A stretch of 60,000 bases of DNA from Polytrichum commune (taxonomy: Eukaryota > Streptophyta > Polytrichopsida > Polytrichales > Polytrichaceae), in contig OX485803.1 in NCBI GenBank assembly GCA_950295325.1, positions 44,161,554-44,221,553 on the forward strand, read 5' to 3'. The notes below the pieces were generated by a model. The model searched no databases, was not told the origin of the DNA, and was given only the letters and a program-made list of their open reading frames with translations. Position numbers and translations under genes: made by a program. The number at the start of each line of letters is the position of its first letter. Position 1 is the stretch's first letter. Of this stretch, positions 21,349 through 32,382 are shown piece after piece.

Positions 21349-21637
21349 CGGCACCTTCAACGAGCACACGTGGACACCTACCCCGTCAACGCACCCAGCT
21401 AGATGCTCCAAGGTAGAGTCCGATTGCAGTCTGGGAATTGGCAGAGGGGGAAGCCGGTTTGGTGAAGTTAGGAGGGGCCGTCCTCCTCCTTCCTTCCTTC
21501 CTGTCTGTGTGGCCAGGCAACGTCCGCCACACGACATGGGTAGATCCGACTCGCAAGACCAGGCTTTGAAGCTACTAGAGTGGCCTCCACCAACAGCCAG
21601 GTAGTGGGCGAGGCATCGTGAATGAGCCACATAATAA
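21349..21637 (+). other. Unassigned, GC-rich tail of the tandem region
   Basis: A 101-codon plus frame (21299-21604) and a 127-codon minus frame (21247-21630) overlap fully. Neither has a recognised motif, so neither is called as a gene. Confidence 0.3.
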
Positions 21638-22144
21638 GGGCCACTTCACACACGAGACTGAGAGCCCGTGACCAGTACACTTCAAGCACTCTCGTTGGTG
21701 GAAAAGGCGGAGCCGCTCCAAGCTCGCTTCACACTACGCTTGAGGGACCAACGGAGTATGTGAATGCAAGATGGATGTGAAGTCTACATGGGTTCCTTCC
21801 TACATGGCATCCAATGGATCATGTGTTCATGGTCACTTGGACTATTTTCAAGAACCACCTCTGGGAGGTAGGCCTAACACAAAACCGTCGGGAGACCATG
21901 GCACTCTGAACGCTCACAACTGTTGGTTTATTCTGTAGTATCATGTGCGAGGATCTGCATGAATAGAAATTCATTGAAATCAGATTTAGTTGAGGGTCTG
22001 GTCACATATGACTTCACACTACACTTGAGGATCCGTGACCACAATACATGGTTTTGGAGGTGTCTTGGGACGGCCATTGGACACTTTCTTTTGAGCTCTC
22101 ACAATTTCATGGTCACAGCTCTTCGCTCGTGTGTGAAGTGGCCC
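21638..22144 (+). mobile_element. PIF/Harbinger-like MITE, family A copy 3
   Basis: Ends GGGCCACTTCACACACGAG and CTCGTGTGTGAAGTGGCCC are exact inverted repeats except for orientation, flanked by TAA on both sides (21635-21637, 22145-22147). Length 507 bp. This is the cleanest copy and defines the family ends and target. Confidence 0.93.
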
Positions 22145-24289
22145 TAAGAAGGAGGTAGATGAGGCTAATGTGGACCGACATCGTTCGTAGATTCAACACG
22201 GGTCATTTGCCGATGAAAAACCAAGTTCAATGTCGATATTGGATGTGTCATGTCTCTAAAGTGATCACATGTAGGTTAAAATGTGGTCACAATGTTTTTT
22301 TCATTCTAGAACACCCACAACACAAGTTAGTCGGCGCCTTGTAGCCACATGTTGTCTCCGAATCGGCCCACCTCATGCATGCAAATGAAGCGTGTCATGA
22401 CTCTGTGGATAGCACTCAATGCACCCCTTCCCACTTTTTTGGGTCCAAGTGAGTGTCTTCTACAAAACAACCTATGCATTTATCAACGACATTTCTTTCA
22501 TACCATGGGTATTGAATTGTTGTTTTCCTAAGTCCTAGTTGAAATTAAGTGGAAAGAAGACCTTATGTGAACTAGAAAACTCTAAGCAAAGTAGTGTGAC
22601 AAGGCAATTCTCTTTATATATTAGAAAATAGTGATAAGAAAGACCATGGCCTGAGAGAAATGAATTGTCCCTTGAAGTCTATACATACATGGGATAGAGT
22701 ATAAAGGGCTAGAGATTTTTAAGACAAGCCCCCCCCCCCTACCATACTCTTTGTGTGATACGAAAACTATGCCGGATTTTCTAAGTTTTCAATGTATCTT
22801 GAATGCCAAGATCCAATTGCGACTTAAAACATTTATATGTGATTTATATTCGCATGTCAATTGTCTATGGTGCCATTAATTAAAAGTTTCGTCCAAGGTG
22901 AATGTATTGGATCGACCCAATATTTGTGTGATCACAGTGGCACAACTTCATGACATTTCTATTTGTCAAATAAACAAGGAGTGATTCCTTGATTATGGTT
23001 TCAAGATTAGTTATTGTAGTTATAAATAGGATCTATAATCGATATGTATGTGAAGCAAGTAAATGGAACTTATATGTTTTGGCTATGGTTTGTAGAATGA
23101 AAGCCTGAGTGATCTATAATTTCAGGAATAAGACCATAATGTTTTGGGTTGGCATCACCCATATTTACACGATCAATAAGTGATTCCTTGATAAAAGATT
23201 GTCATGATGTTATGCATATGTAGGAAATTGTGAAAATTGCAAGCCAGACTGACTGGTTGTCAAGAGAAAGGGGCAAGGTTGAGAAGACAAAAAGACTTTA
23301 CAATTTGATTGGAGTAAGTAGTATACACTTATTTTTCATTTTTTAGTGTAACCTCACTCTCATATGCTAAAGGGGTGACCCGGAATTAATCAAGGCTTGC
23401 TAATTTTATATTCAAGTCAATAATCTAAAAATGAAATAAAAAGGATGAGCATTTAAATGATTAATGATTATGAGAAGGAAAGTTAATCTGTACATCAAAT
23501 TAAAAATGATAAATTAATTAACTGTGACTTGAACTACTGACCCACATATATTGTTTGATCTATGGTTGCGACTGATGGACATTTTGGTTACTTTGGCCAA
23601 GACCAGGTAAAAATTCATTGTCCAACGTTATAATTAAACAATGATTAATAAAGGAAATTTGGAAATCCTACAAAGATGACCGCACTGCAATTTCAAGTTA
23701 CACTAAAAAAATTAACTATTTCAAGATTATCGACTATACCAAAGTGCCCTTGGCTTTGGTAAGAAAGACTCAAATGGGAAACTTTATGCGAGACTATTGC
23801 CGATGCTTGTGCATATACTTGTGCACCACACTTGGTCCTAATAAAATGAACTCATTGTTAGACTATTTCCCATATAAATATTTTGAGTTGAGTGATTGTC
23901 ACAATTATATGTATTGCGATTGAGTGATTTTATAATCTTCATGCCAAAATGGATCAATGCTACTCATAACACCTAGAATAACATGAAACATTTGTGTAAT
24001 TGGCCTAATAAAGCTTATTTGTGACACCTAGATGTTATACAAATCATCCTTCAAGTCTTCCCTGATTGTTTCCATGGTTTTTGTCGTATCCAAAATCCTA
24101 ACTACACACATCTTAACAAACAATCACTTCATTTGTAGCATACTAACAACACTTAGACATAATGTGGCCAAAACAATGGCGTGAGTAAGGTTGGTCAAGC
24201 TGCAATGGCTTGCATGATACCATAGGGTGCAAGGCAACATCTAGTGCATTCAAGTTTTTACCTTCATCCTTCATGTAAGCCATAAATTT
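22145..24289. other. Long unassigned stretch, no gene seen
   Basis: About 2.1 kb of AT-rich DNA without long frames, recognised transposon ends or strong repeats. GTGATTCCTTGAT occurs twice (22981, 23180). A C9 run is at about 22731. Confidence 0.35.
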
Positions 24290-25030
24290 TTCATTCAACC
24301 CAACAACAATGCTTCACAATCTATGCAAGGGTTGCACTCGTTATGTTTGCTGCCTCAAACAAACCAATTGTGACATGCCTAGGCGTCCAAGAATCATCAA
24401 TGAAATTCGCAACCATGCAGAATGTGTCAACCCACATCTATTCATCTAAAGGTCAAAAAATGATGGTGGTAGTGGCTCAACTAGGAATGACAGGTCTCAC
24501 ATACATATCCATAGTGCGCCCCAACATCGCAAGTATGTGCTCCTGCACTAGATCCTTCGTTGAGGAGAATTTGATATCGGGGTCAAGTTGCATCACCAAC
24601 CTTCGCAGCCGAGATTTCTTTACATTATGGAGAATTTTGTAGCACTTTGCAATGTAAAGCACAAAGTCTTCCACAAAGTGTACATGGGCAGGTGCATTCT
24701 CGAAGTGGCCAGGCTCGTTGTCTCCAAAGTATTTGGTGATGCTGGAGGGAGAGACTCCTTATCATTTTTTGGTTTTTACTGGCCTTCCCCAACTGCCTCC
24801 TCATGTTTCTTCCACTCTAATTTGTTGCATTCCCAATGTGCAACATGGACGTTGTGGAGGTGCTTCTTCATTGAAGTTGATGCATGCGTTGGGTCATACT
24901 AAACAAAGCCCTTCCTTGATCTCATCGTGCTGCAATGGGAGGTGCTTGCCGAGTTACTCTCAAAAACGTTTTATGTATTCGCACATGGGTGGCAAATGAT
25001 GCACCACATCCACTTAAGCATTCGGGTTTT
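24290..25030 (-). pseudogene. BED-type hAT transposase, degenerate
   Basis: Remnant of a hAT-superfamily transposase read on the minus strand across several frames. From N to C: a broken BED zinc finger with WCIICHPC (about 24985-25005) and the downstream HLHNVH histidines (about 24845-24870); a linker; then VEDFVLYIAKCYK and RRLVMQLDP (about 24560-24660, inside an open frame at 24477-24674); then DTFCMVANFIDDSW and RHVTIGLFEAA (about 24350-24420), which fit the hAT catalytic-core pattern 'DLW..R....F....NFID..W..R...IGLFEA'. Stops and frameshifts separate every block, and the C-terminal dimerisation region is not found downstream. No inverted ends were identified. The superfamily is clear from motif order; the exact family is not. 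Confidence 0.65.
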
Positions 25031-26917
25031 GGAGTGTGTAGAAGGTCCAAACAATATTGGCTCAGTGGTAAGGGACCCAACTTCAAGCACAATTAAAAAG
25101 CACCGCACATCAACACTCCCATGCAACGGTTTCCTCAATTTGCATAACTTCCCCTGATTGTGGTCATGCATTGTAGGCATCACTAGCCAATGTTTGTGCC
25201 TGCTCAATTCCTTGATAAGGCATGCACCCCCATTCTCAGTCTCCATTTTCCTCTTTGAATCGTTGAGAGGTAAACCCTCCAAAAAATCACTTCACCTCCC
25301 CCTTTAGAAGCAAACATAACCATTGCTATACCTTAGAACTCCTAAAATGGCAACACCAACATTGAATGGCAATGAGAAGTCCAACAAACTCCACATGCAT
25401 ACTTTCTCTAACTCTTGCCCCATAATGCATTCATCAAAAATGAACAATATGAAACTTCCAAGTGACATTGCAACATAACCTCACTCTCCACCTCAATCTC
25501 AAATCTTGAATTGGCATGTTTGAATGCAATGGAAATGGCCATAAATTTACAACATGAAAAGAACAACACTCTTCAGCCCTCTAGTGCAACCAAAAAATTC
25601 AATAATAATAATAATAATAATAAACCCCCCCCCCACACACACACACACACAAAACAAATGTGCAAGAAAATCAAAACTTTGACAATAAAAACACCAAAAT
25701 TACAACTATGAAGCAAATAGTACATGCATTGCATTAATTTGTGAAGGAGTCTGAAAACATAAACCAAACTTCCCCATGAACAACAACACAATAGCAATGC
25801 AACTCAAACTCAACACCAACAAGAGGAAACCACCACCAACATGTGCCCACCTCCCAAAACCAACCCACACCCTAGGAAACACAACCCCTTATTTTGCCAG
25901 GATGCCTCAAACCCTAAGAACCATGTTCATTATAACAAAAACCCCAAGGATTTCTTCCTCCCTCCCAACTATTTGGAGCACATCAATCCCTTCCAAGCAT
26001 ACTCTGCACTCTGCACTCTTAACTCCCAAACCCCAACAATCCCAAAAAAATTGCATTCTCACTTTCAATCCCCTTGCACTCTAAACTCTCAACCTCCAAG
26101 CCCCACAAATCACACAACTCTCTACTTTCTCACTTTCAATCCCCATGGCCTCTCAACTCTCAACCATTTATACATAGAATTGTTCATATACAAAAAGTTC
26201 ACTTAAAGACATGAGGGAAGGTAGAACCACTTGCCATACCATCAAGACATCGATCGCTCACAATCTCCATGCCGAACTCCAAAATTGATTGTGTCATTAA
26301 GCACCCACTCCTCAATCACTGATCCAACCCTTGGTCTCAATCTCCAATCCCTAATGCCCAAACACCCAAACATACCCTACCCTGGCCAAGACAACCCTTA
26401 TTGAAATTGGTATGATATGAGGCAAGGTTTCACGTCAACACCTACCAGGCTGGTATGTCCGGCCCTAGGTAAACTCTCTAGCCCAAACTTGGGCTAGTAT
26501 GTTTTTGGCATGGTATATCTCGCAGGTCAAACCAGGCGGGTATGTTTTGCAATATCCGTACTCCATACCATTACACATACTCGGGGGTTGCTACAAATAC
26601 TAGTACAACACTTGTATGAATTCCCATGAAAAGTAAATAAAAATAAAGTTGATGAAAAATGGAATTTTTAACATGGAATTTGTGGATGAAAAAAAAATCA
26701 TACACAAACAGTGTAAATACAAATTAAAAAGAGAAGAAGATGTGAAGGCTTCACATGTAGAATGAAATAAAAATGAAGCTAACAATTATGAAAAGTAATT
26801 GATGAAAGGATGACCAGTTTGCATTATATTTGTGAATGAAAAAAAATCATATTAATTTATTTTTTTAAATAGATAAATCTAAAGCTTTCTTCCTTGGCCA
26901 TAGGATTCTAGTAACTA
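25031..26917. other. Unassigned; compound microsatellite
   Basis: A minus-strand frame continues to 25282 upstream of the BED finger but is unrecognised. A compound (AAT)n-C9-(AC)n tract lies at 25599-25652. Long C-rich, low-complexity frames at 25776-26206 reflect composition, with no domain. Confidence 0.4.
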
Positions 26918-27267
26918 CACTAAATATGATATTTAATGTCACCAATTCTACTTGTCTTGCTCAATATGGATTGTAAAAACTAAAGGTTAACCCGACATTA
27001 TTTGTCATTCCTTGTAAACTTTTTGGGGATATTATCGACTTACAGTGTTGCAATTATTGTCACTTACCAAGTGGTTTTTCATCCAAATTTCTATCATACA
27101 TGACAATATTTCATCACAAGTTGTTGACAAGAGAAGGTAGGGTTTTGGCGAGTGGATGAACTCATCCATCATCCATGACAATATTTGTTCACTCATTCAT
27201 AAGAAGTGTCATCCAAAAAGTTACCGTAGTGATACAAAATACCATACGACACTAAGCATCATTAGAG
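26918..27267 (+). mobile_element. CACTAAAT MITE, family B1
   Basis: TA|CACTAAATATGATATTTAATG at the left; the right end is decayed (ACACTAAGCATCATTAGAG|TA). Colinear with 18794-19171. Non-coding. Confidence 0.78.
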
Positions 27268-27364
27268 TAGCATGGAATCAAATTGTGATAATTGGGGTTA
27301 TGAAAGTTGGTATGAGAGTCAGAGGTCATAGTTCAAGCTGCCACCATATACACAACATCATTCT

Positions 27365-27720
27365 TTTAAGGTATGTAGTTGTTATTTGGTTTGTCTTTCA
27401 TGTTGTCCAGCTTATACCAATTGGATTTCCACATGAAAACTCTTGCTACATTGGCAAATCTACAATATCAATATGCAAAATTTGGATTGAAAATTAGACC
27501 ATCCTCTTATTTAGTGATGGTTATCAAAAGGGCATGTTTGTCGATTTTAAAACTAGATACATATGTCCTTCCGGTTGTGGTCAAAATCAAGTGTAGAGTA
27601 GTTATTACTATTTGAAGACATAGTTTAAACTCTTCTAAACATATGTCTTTATTGAATTTTGCTCTTTGATCCTCATTGAACCACATACCATCAAATATAC
27701 AGGTCCAATTAAGAAAAATA
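27365..27720 (-). repeat. Family F repeat, subtype 2
   Basis: GGCAAATCTACAAT, AGTGATGGTTATC, GATACATATGTCCT and TTTGATCCTCATTGAACCACA align with 54195-54570 in the same orientation. Relation to the rest of family F is through the ACCACA..CATCAAATA end. Open frames across it (27156-27615) are not supported as genes. Confidence 0.5.
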
Positions 27721-27959
27721 AGCCACTGAGACCCATATACCCTATCTACTAAGAAGAGAAGGTGGCATCCACGTTTGTGATGTGATTCCGCCTGCAAACT
27801 TCGTCATACCATCTACGGAAAAAAAAATCCTTGAGAGCTACACAAAAGAAGATGGACAAACACTCCAATTTTGTCACGATTATCTATGTCAAGACAACAT
27901 GGACCCAAAAACTTGACGGTTTCGACCCTCACTCGCAACTAATTCTAAACCTTGACACG

Positions 27960-28680
27960 GTCTCGTGATCCATGAATATGCAAGGGAGAAGGTCCCTTAT
28001 TATTTCCAACTTTTTGTGACCATTTCTTTGTACATGGGCGTCAAGAAGTTGCTTAACGTGAAGTTGTATTGGGCGAGATGGATTAGAGCCCATGTTTTGG
28101 TGCCATGTAATCTACAACATTATGAGGTAGGACAAGTATCTTGTCATCACCACGTGTCTTTGTTTTGTGCAACCTAAAGATGTTGTCATCGATTGCACTT
28201 CTTCACATAATCAACAAAATCTAAAAGGTGCGTTGGTTGTTGGATGAGTTCCGCGATAATTGCAAGTGTCTTTGGAACTTAGGATAGGAGATCGCGGCGG
28301 ACAAGATGATGCTTTGATATAAAGGCAAGTATTGTCATGTAAGCCAAAACATGCCAACAAAAGCATGTGAAAAGGGGTTTTAAGTTGTGGTGTCTTCCAT
28401 ATTCTCACTCCAAGTATGTTAGGATGTGTATTGTCGTGTATCGCAAGCAGTAGAATGATATGTGAAAAATCTAAACAAAGTGAAGATGAACAAGGTATGA
28501 AAGATGTGAAGAAAGTTGTGGATGGACTAATTGACAAAAGACACACATGCATGATAGACAACTTCTTTACAAGTGTTGAGTTGTGTCAGGATATAAGGCA
28601 TAGAGGCATCTATGATTGAGGGACAATCACAAACAATCATGTTAAATCACCCAAACATCATGGAGCCAAAATATGCTATC
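27960..28680 (+). pseudogene. piggyBac (DDE_Tnp_1_7) transposase, degenerate
   Basis: Blocks of a piggyBac-family transposase in the correct order but in shifting frames. YMGVKKLLNVKLYW (about 28033-28074); VRWLLDEFRDNCK.LWNLG (28231-28283); AADKMM with YKGKYC and MPTK (28295-28370), where the family's first catalytic Asp is followed by Lys instead of the usual Glu; FKLWCLPYSHSKYV (28378-28421); then an open stretch 28416-28619 with DNFFTS, the second catalytic Asp, and RGIYD followed by a stop and GTITNN. The region with the third Asp is missing. Stops and frame changes make it inactive. No TTAA-flanked inverted ends were located. Confidence 0.8.
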
Positions 28681-30223
28681 ACATTAAATCCCCTTTTCTT
28701 TCATTGAAATAGCATTAATTATCTCTAAAAAAAATCAACCCATGTAGTATTAAGACTGTTGATTTTAGTTTTTCATAAAAATTACTTCTACATTTGATTG
28801 AATTGTTTAGTCATTGGAAGCTTTGAAGTTATTGTTATGTCTATGATATCTGATTAATTAGAATAGTATGTTCGTCCGTTTATATCCATTTTCGTTTAGA
28901 TTCATTTGCTCAACATCCGCAACAATCGGAAGCTTAGGAGTGGAAAAAACTTAGCCTATGCCAAGTAAGTTGGTATCACGTAAATGTGATGGTTTGTCGG
29001 GCATTGATGGGGGTGAAAGAAGAGCTCTATCAATGAGGCCTTGGGCAAGCATTATTTTGCCCCATAAAACCATTAATGACCAATAATTATTTAAAGAACT
29101 ATCAAGTAATGCTCGACCCTAACGCACTTGTGATAATCGTGTGAAAAAACTTGATTGGACCCCATGCTATGGTTCCCTACAGTCCGTTGAATTGAGAGGT
29201 AACGTATTTTACATTTTGCGAATAATTTGCTACAACTTACTCCCTACAACTACCAAAAGACATGGGGCCTACTACCAAGTGCCTTCTAGTGCGAAGCAAG
29301 GAGCCGTGCACCTTAACTACGTGCGTCTGCTTGTATGGCTCTTGGAGGGAGGGGGGCACATATGTGGCCCATTGTCGAACAACGGTCCATATTGTTCAAT
29401 GTTTTGTTCAAGTCAAAGAGTGGAGTGGGATGCCCGATTAGAAATTCCAATTCCAATCAAATCTCTAGATATGACAACATTGTATGACCATGTTTTCAAT
29501 TGGAAACAATCTACGTATAAGCAAGCATGCGTGCACCATCCAAAAATTCCAACGTATGAAGTATGAATATTGGGTGAGACCTAGAACATCAGGCATTGCA
29601 CAACATTTTGTCTTTCAATAACATGGATTGCAATACAAAGTTGGACGACGGGATCAACGCATATTAACGTGTTATTCATGATGCTTGCTTATAATATTGG
29701 TTAGAAACATACTGCGCAAAGATGCAGGGGCCGAGATTCAACAAAATGACCCATGAAACATCCATCGCCCAAGTCTACCAGAATAAAATTTGGCTAAAGC
29801 AGTGCAACCAAACACTAGAATATGCAATGCATTCAGTCATTACATCTAAAAATCAGCGGATGTTCAGAACGCCAAATTAACCTCAAAATCCAACTGGTGG
29901 GTTTTTGCCTTAAACGATGACAACAATAGTAAGCATTTGATCAACTAAAACTATAAAAACACATCGAAAGCTCACTCAAAAACCTCCACATCCATCCTTT
30001 CGTAAACTCAAACTTAAGGACATGAATGTTGTCCTCGTCGTCGTTGACGACGATGATGTCGATAACATCATCGTTGTTGTTGTTTTCATTGTTTTGACGA
30101 GTGTTTGCAACTTGCATGTTGTGAATTACATAGAATCAAAGAAAGGAACACATCCGAAGTGTGGAGATTTTCGTTAGCAACCAAGTCACGAGTAAGTGCG
30201 GCCATAGATATGATATGTATATT
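28681..30223. other. Unassigned; one 141-codon frame
   Basis: A plus-strand frame at 29141-29566 (141 codons) follows the piggyBac remnant by 460 bases. Its product has no motif I recognise and does not look like the missing piggyBac C-terminus. It could be part of another decayed element. A GTC/GAC-rich patch (CGTCGTCGTTGACGACGATG) is at 30036-30055. Confidence 0.3.
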
Positions 30224-30509
30224 GCATGCGGAGGGGAGGGGAGGGGAGGTGGCCGTACAATGAATGGCAGTGTACGAGAGACATGAGGCTGCAACAAGTT
30301 TGCCGAGGCTTTTGCTTCACAGCAACACCACCCCTCCAATCATTCCAACTGGACACAGCCAAGTACTGCTAAAAGATACTTAACTTAAGCGGCCCAATGA
30401 TCGATCCATCCAGCCAGCAGGCTAGGCTCACTAACCTAACCTAACCTAACCTTACCTAACCTAATCTAATCATCTTCTTCTTCTTCTTCTTCTTCTTCTT
30501 CTTCTTCTT
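30224..30509 (+). repeat. Simple-repeat cluster: GAGGG, CCTAA and CTT tracts
   Basis: GAGGG units at 30231-30247; degenerate CCTAA pentamers at 30433-30467, differing from the plant telomere unit CCCTAAA; and about thirteen CTT units at 30472-30509. Confidence 0.9.
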
Positions 30510-30859
30510 TGTCTCAGCTTAACTTGCTTGCTTCCGTGAGCCTGACTCTGCCAGCACGGATTCAAGGTTTAGGGTTTTGAAAAAACCAGGAAAGCAAATT
30601 ACATGAAATATGGGAGGCTATATTTGACGCACCACAGTCCACAGGCACCATATACATATATGTATATATAGAACTTGGCGGAGGCTAGGGGCTTGTCGCC
30701 TCATTTAAAGAAAAGCTCGACTCCCTCGTGGTTTTCGTTCGTGAACTGTAGCGGTTTCTTTCCCATTAGGCTTCGGCTTTAATGACAAAAAGCACGCGGA
30801 GGTAAGGTCGGAAGTCCACGATTCGTCACAACTTTTGCATGGGCGCATGCACGCCACTA
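30510..30859. other. Unassigned
   Basis: A palindromic ATATACATATATGTATATAT at about 30650-30669 is the only structure noted. No gene recognised. Confidence 0.3.
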
Positions 30860-31070
30860 CACCGGTTACGGTATTTAGTGTCACTTACTATTCGGAAGCT
30901 TGCTCTTTGGCTTCGATTTTTACTCACGAAAAAGTTGAAAGAGGTTGTTCGGACATTATAGGAACATGTATGACTTCGCTTCGTAGAATTTTTATTACGT
31001 TCTTGATAAATAGTTATAGCGCTGTGTGCCTCCGAAGAGCAAGTGATACTGAACACCGTAAACGGTGTGC
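30860..31070 (+). mobile_element. CACTAAAT-related MITE, family B2
   Basis: TA|CACCGGTTACGGTATTTAGTG at the left and GAACACCGTAAACGGTGTG at the right. Internal GTCACTTACTATTCGGA and CATTATAGGAACATGTATGACTT match 44269-44468. About 211 bp, non-coding. Confidence 0.7.
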
Positions 31071-31894
31071 TTAATTGTGAGCTAATTAAGAAGAGGGCCT
31101 CCCTCGTCATTAGCCTCCCTTCTCTTCTTCTTGTTTAATGTGGACTCAACCGGGACGCCTATGGTGGTGGACACATTGTCGACGTTTGAAGATTTTTCAT
31201 TGTCAAAAGAGAGGCTTTGTTTTTGTCTTCACTCTTTGGACTTTGTTTTGGAAATTGGGAAGAATTGGAGTAAAGTCGTGAAACCAAAAGAGAGAAAAGG
31301 TCAACCCTTAGTCCGGTTCTTGCGCTAAGGAACCATTAAGGTTGGTAGTCAAGGGAGGGGTTGGTATCCACGCAATGTGAGACAAATTACGTGTGCCAAA
31401 TACTCATCAAATACCAACAAATTCAGCCTCCAGTGTTGTTTGATTTTCTACACTTCTAAATCAACGTACTTCATGATATGGCTCATATGAGCTATGTTGG
31501 CACCAAATGGTGTCAGCATTAACCTTTGATCCATGACCCCTACCATGGCAAGTGTGTTAAAAAACATGCCATATCCAAGTTCGTTGTCAACTCTCACCAA
31601 CTGAGCTCTACTTCAATAAATTGGGGTCTCTAACCCTAAAATGGAAGTCGAGTTGTCTTGAAATAGAAACCCAAGCTAATCAATGTATCTAAATATAAGA
31701 GTTCATCCTCCCCCTTTGTGGATATGACAAAACTTTGCCCTATACCATTAGCATGGGATGTGTGTGGAAGTGAATGCATGTGAGGATACCTCCCATATGA
31801 AACTAAATCGTCAAACTTTTCATTACACCAAAGCGGTACCTCTACACAAAATAAGTGAACCAATTTTTCTTTAATCATCTTAAATACATGCTTA
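31071..31894. other. Unassigned, no gene seen
   Basis: Short frames (31131-31328 plus, 31636-31950 minus) show no recognised motif. Confidence 0.35.
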
Positions 31895-32200
31895 TATATG
31901 AGTGGTGCACAGTTAGGTGTGGATCTAAGAACGGATACCAGAAAAAACACGTATGTAAATGATATTGGCCTACATGCTTAGGATTTGTACACCATCGTTT
32001 GCTCTATAATCAACATATTGGGAGGGGCCTATATGATGATTACATAAGAAATAGAATATGGTCTTTTATAATAAACAAAACATTCATACTCTATGAACTT
32101 TGGAAATTATGAAGAAAATGATTGCAATGCGATTTGCTAATCATCTCATGTGTTTCGTATCCTATGAGACGTGGGTACAAAGCGTAAATTGTTCATTTAA
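31895..32200 (+). repeat. Family F dispersed repeat
   Basis: GGTTAGGTGTG-like start (CAGTTAGGTGTGGATCTAAG), then GCGATTTGCTAATCATCTCA and GTTTCGTATCCTATGAGACG near the other end, matching 7590-7905 in the same orientation. Confidence 0.55.
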
Positions 32201-32382
32201 GACATGCTTAGCTTAGCGCTCTTTAGTCGCAAACACATGTTTTGTTATTATGCTCGGAAAAGAAGGTAGGTAGGTAGATAGTGTAGATCAAGAGCGAAGA
32301 TGGATAAAAAAAAATATGAGGATCCCAACTTACATGATTTAAGCACAAATCTAACAAGGACCTGCGGCTGCACATGACACTA

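Noticed and set aside
25776-26206. Overlapping Pro/Thr/His-rich frames as a secreted or structural protein
   Set aside because: Two frames are open over the same C- and A-rich low-complexity bases, so the composition explains them.
30433-30467. CCTAA tract as telomere sequence
   Set aside because: The unit is 5 bases and degenerate, whereas the plant unit is 7 bases (CCCTAAA).
30650-30672. TATATATAG as a TATA box
   Set aside because: It is part of a short TA-rich palindrome with no recognisable downstream gene.
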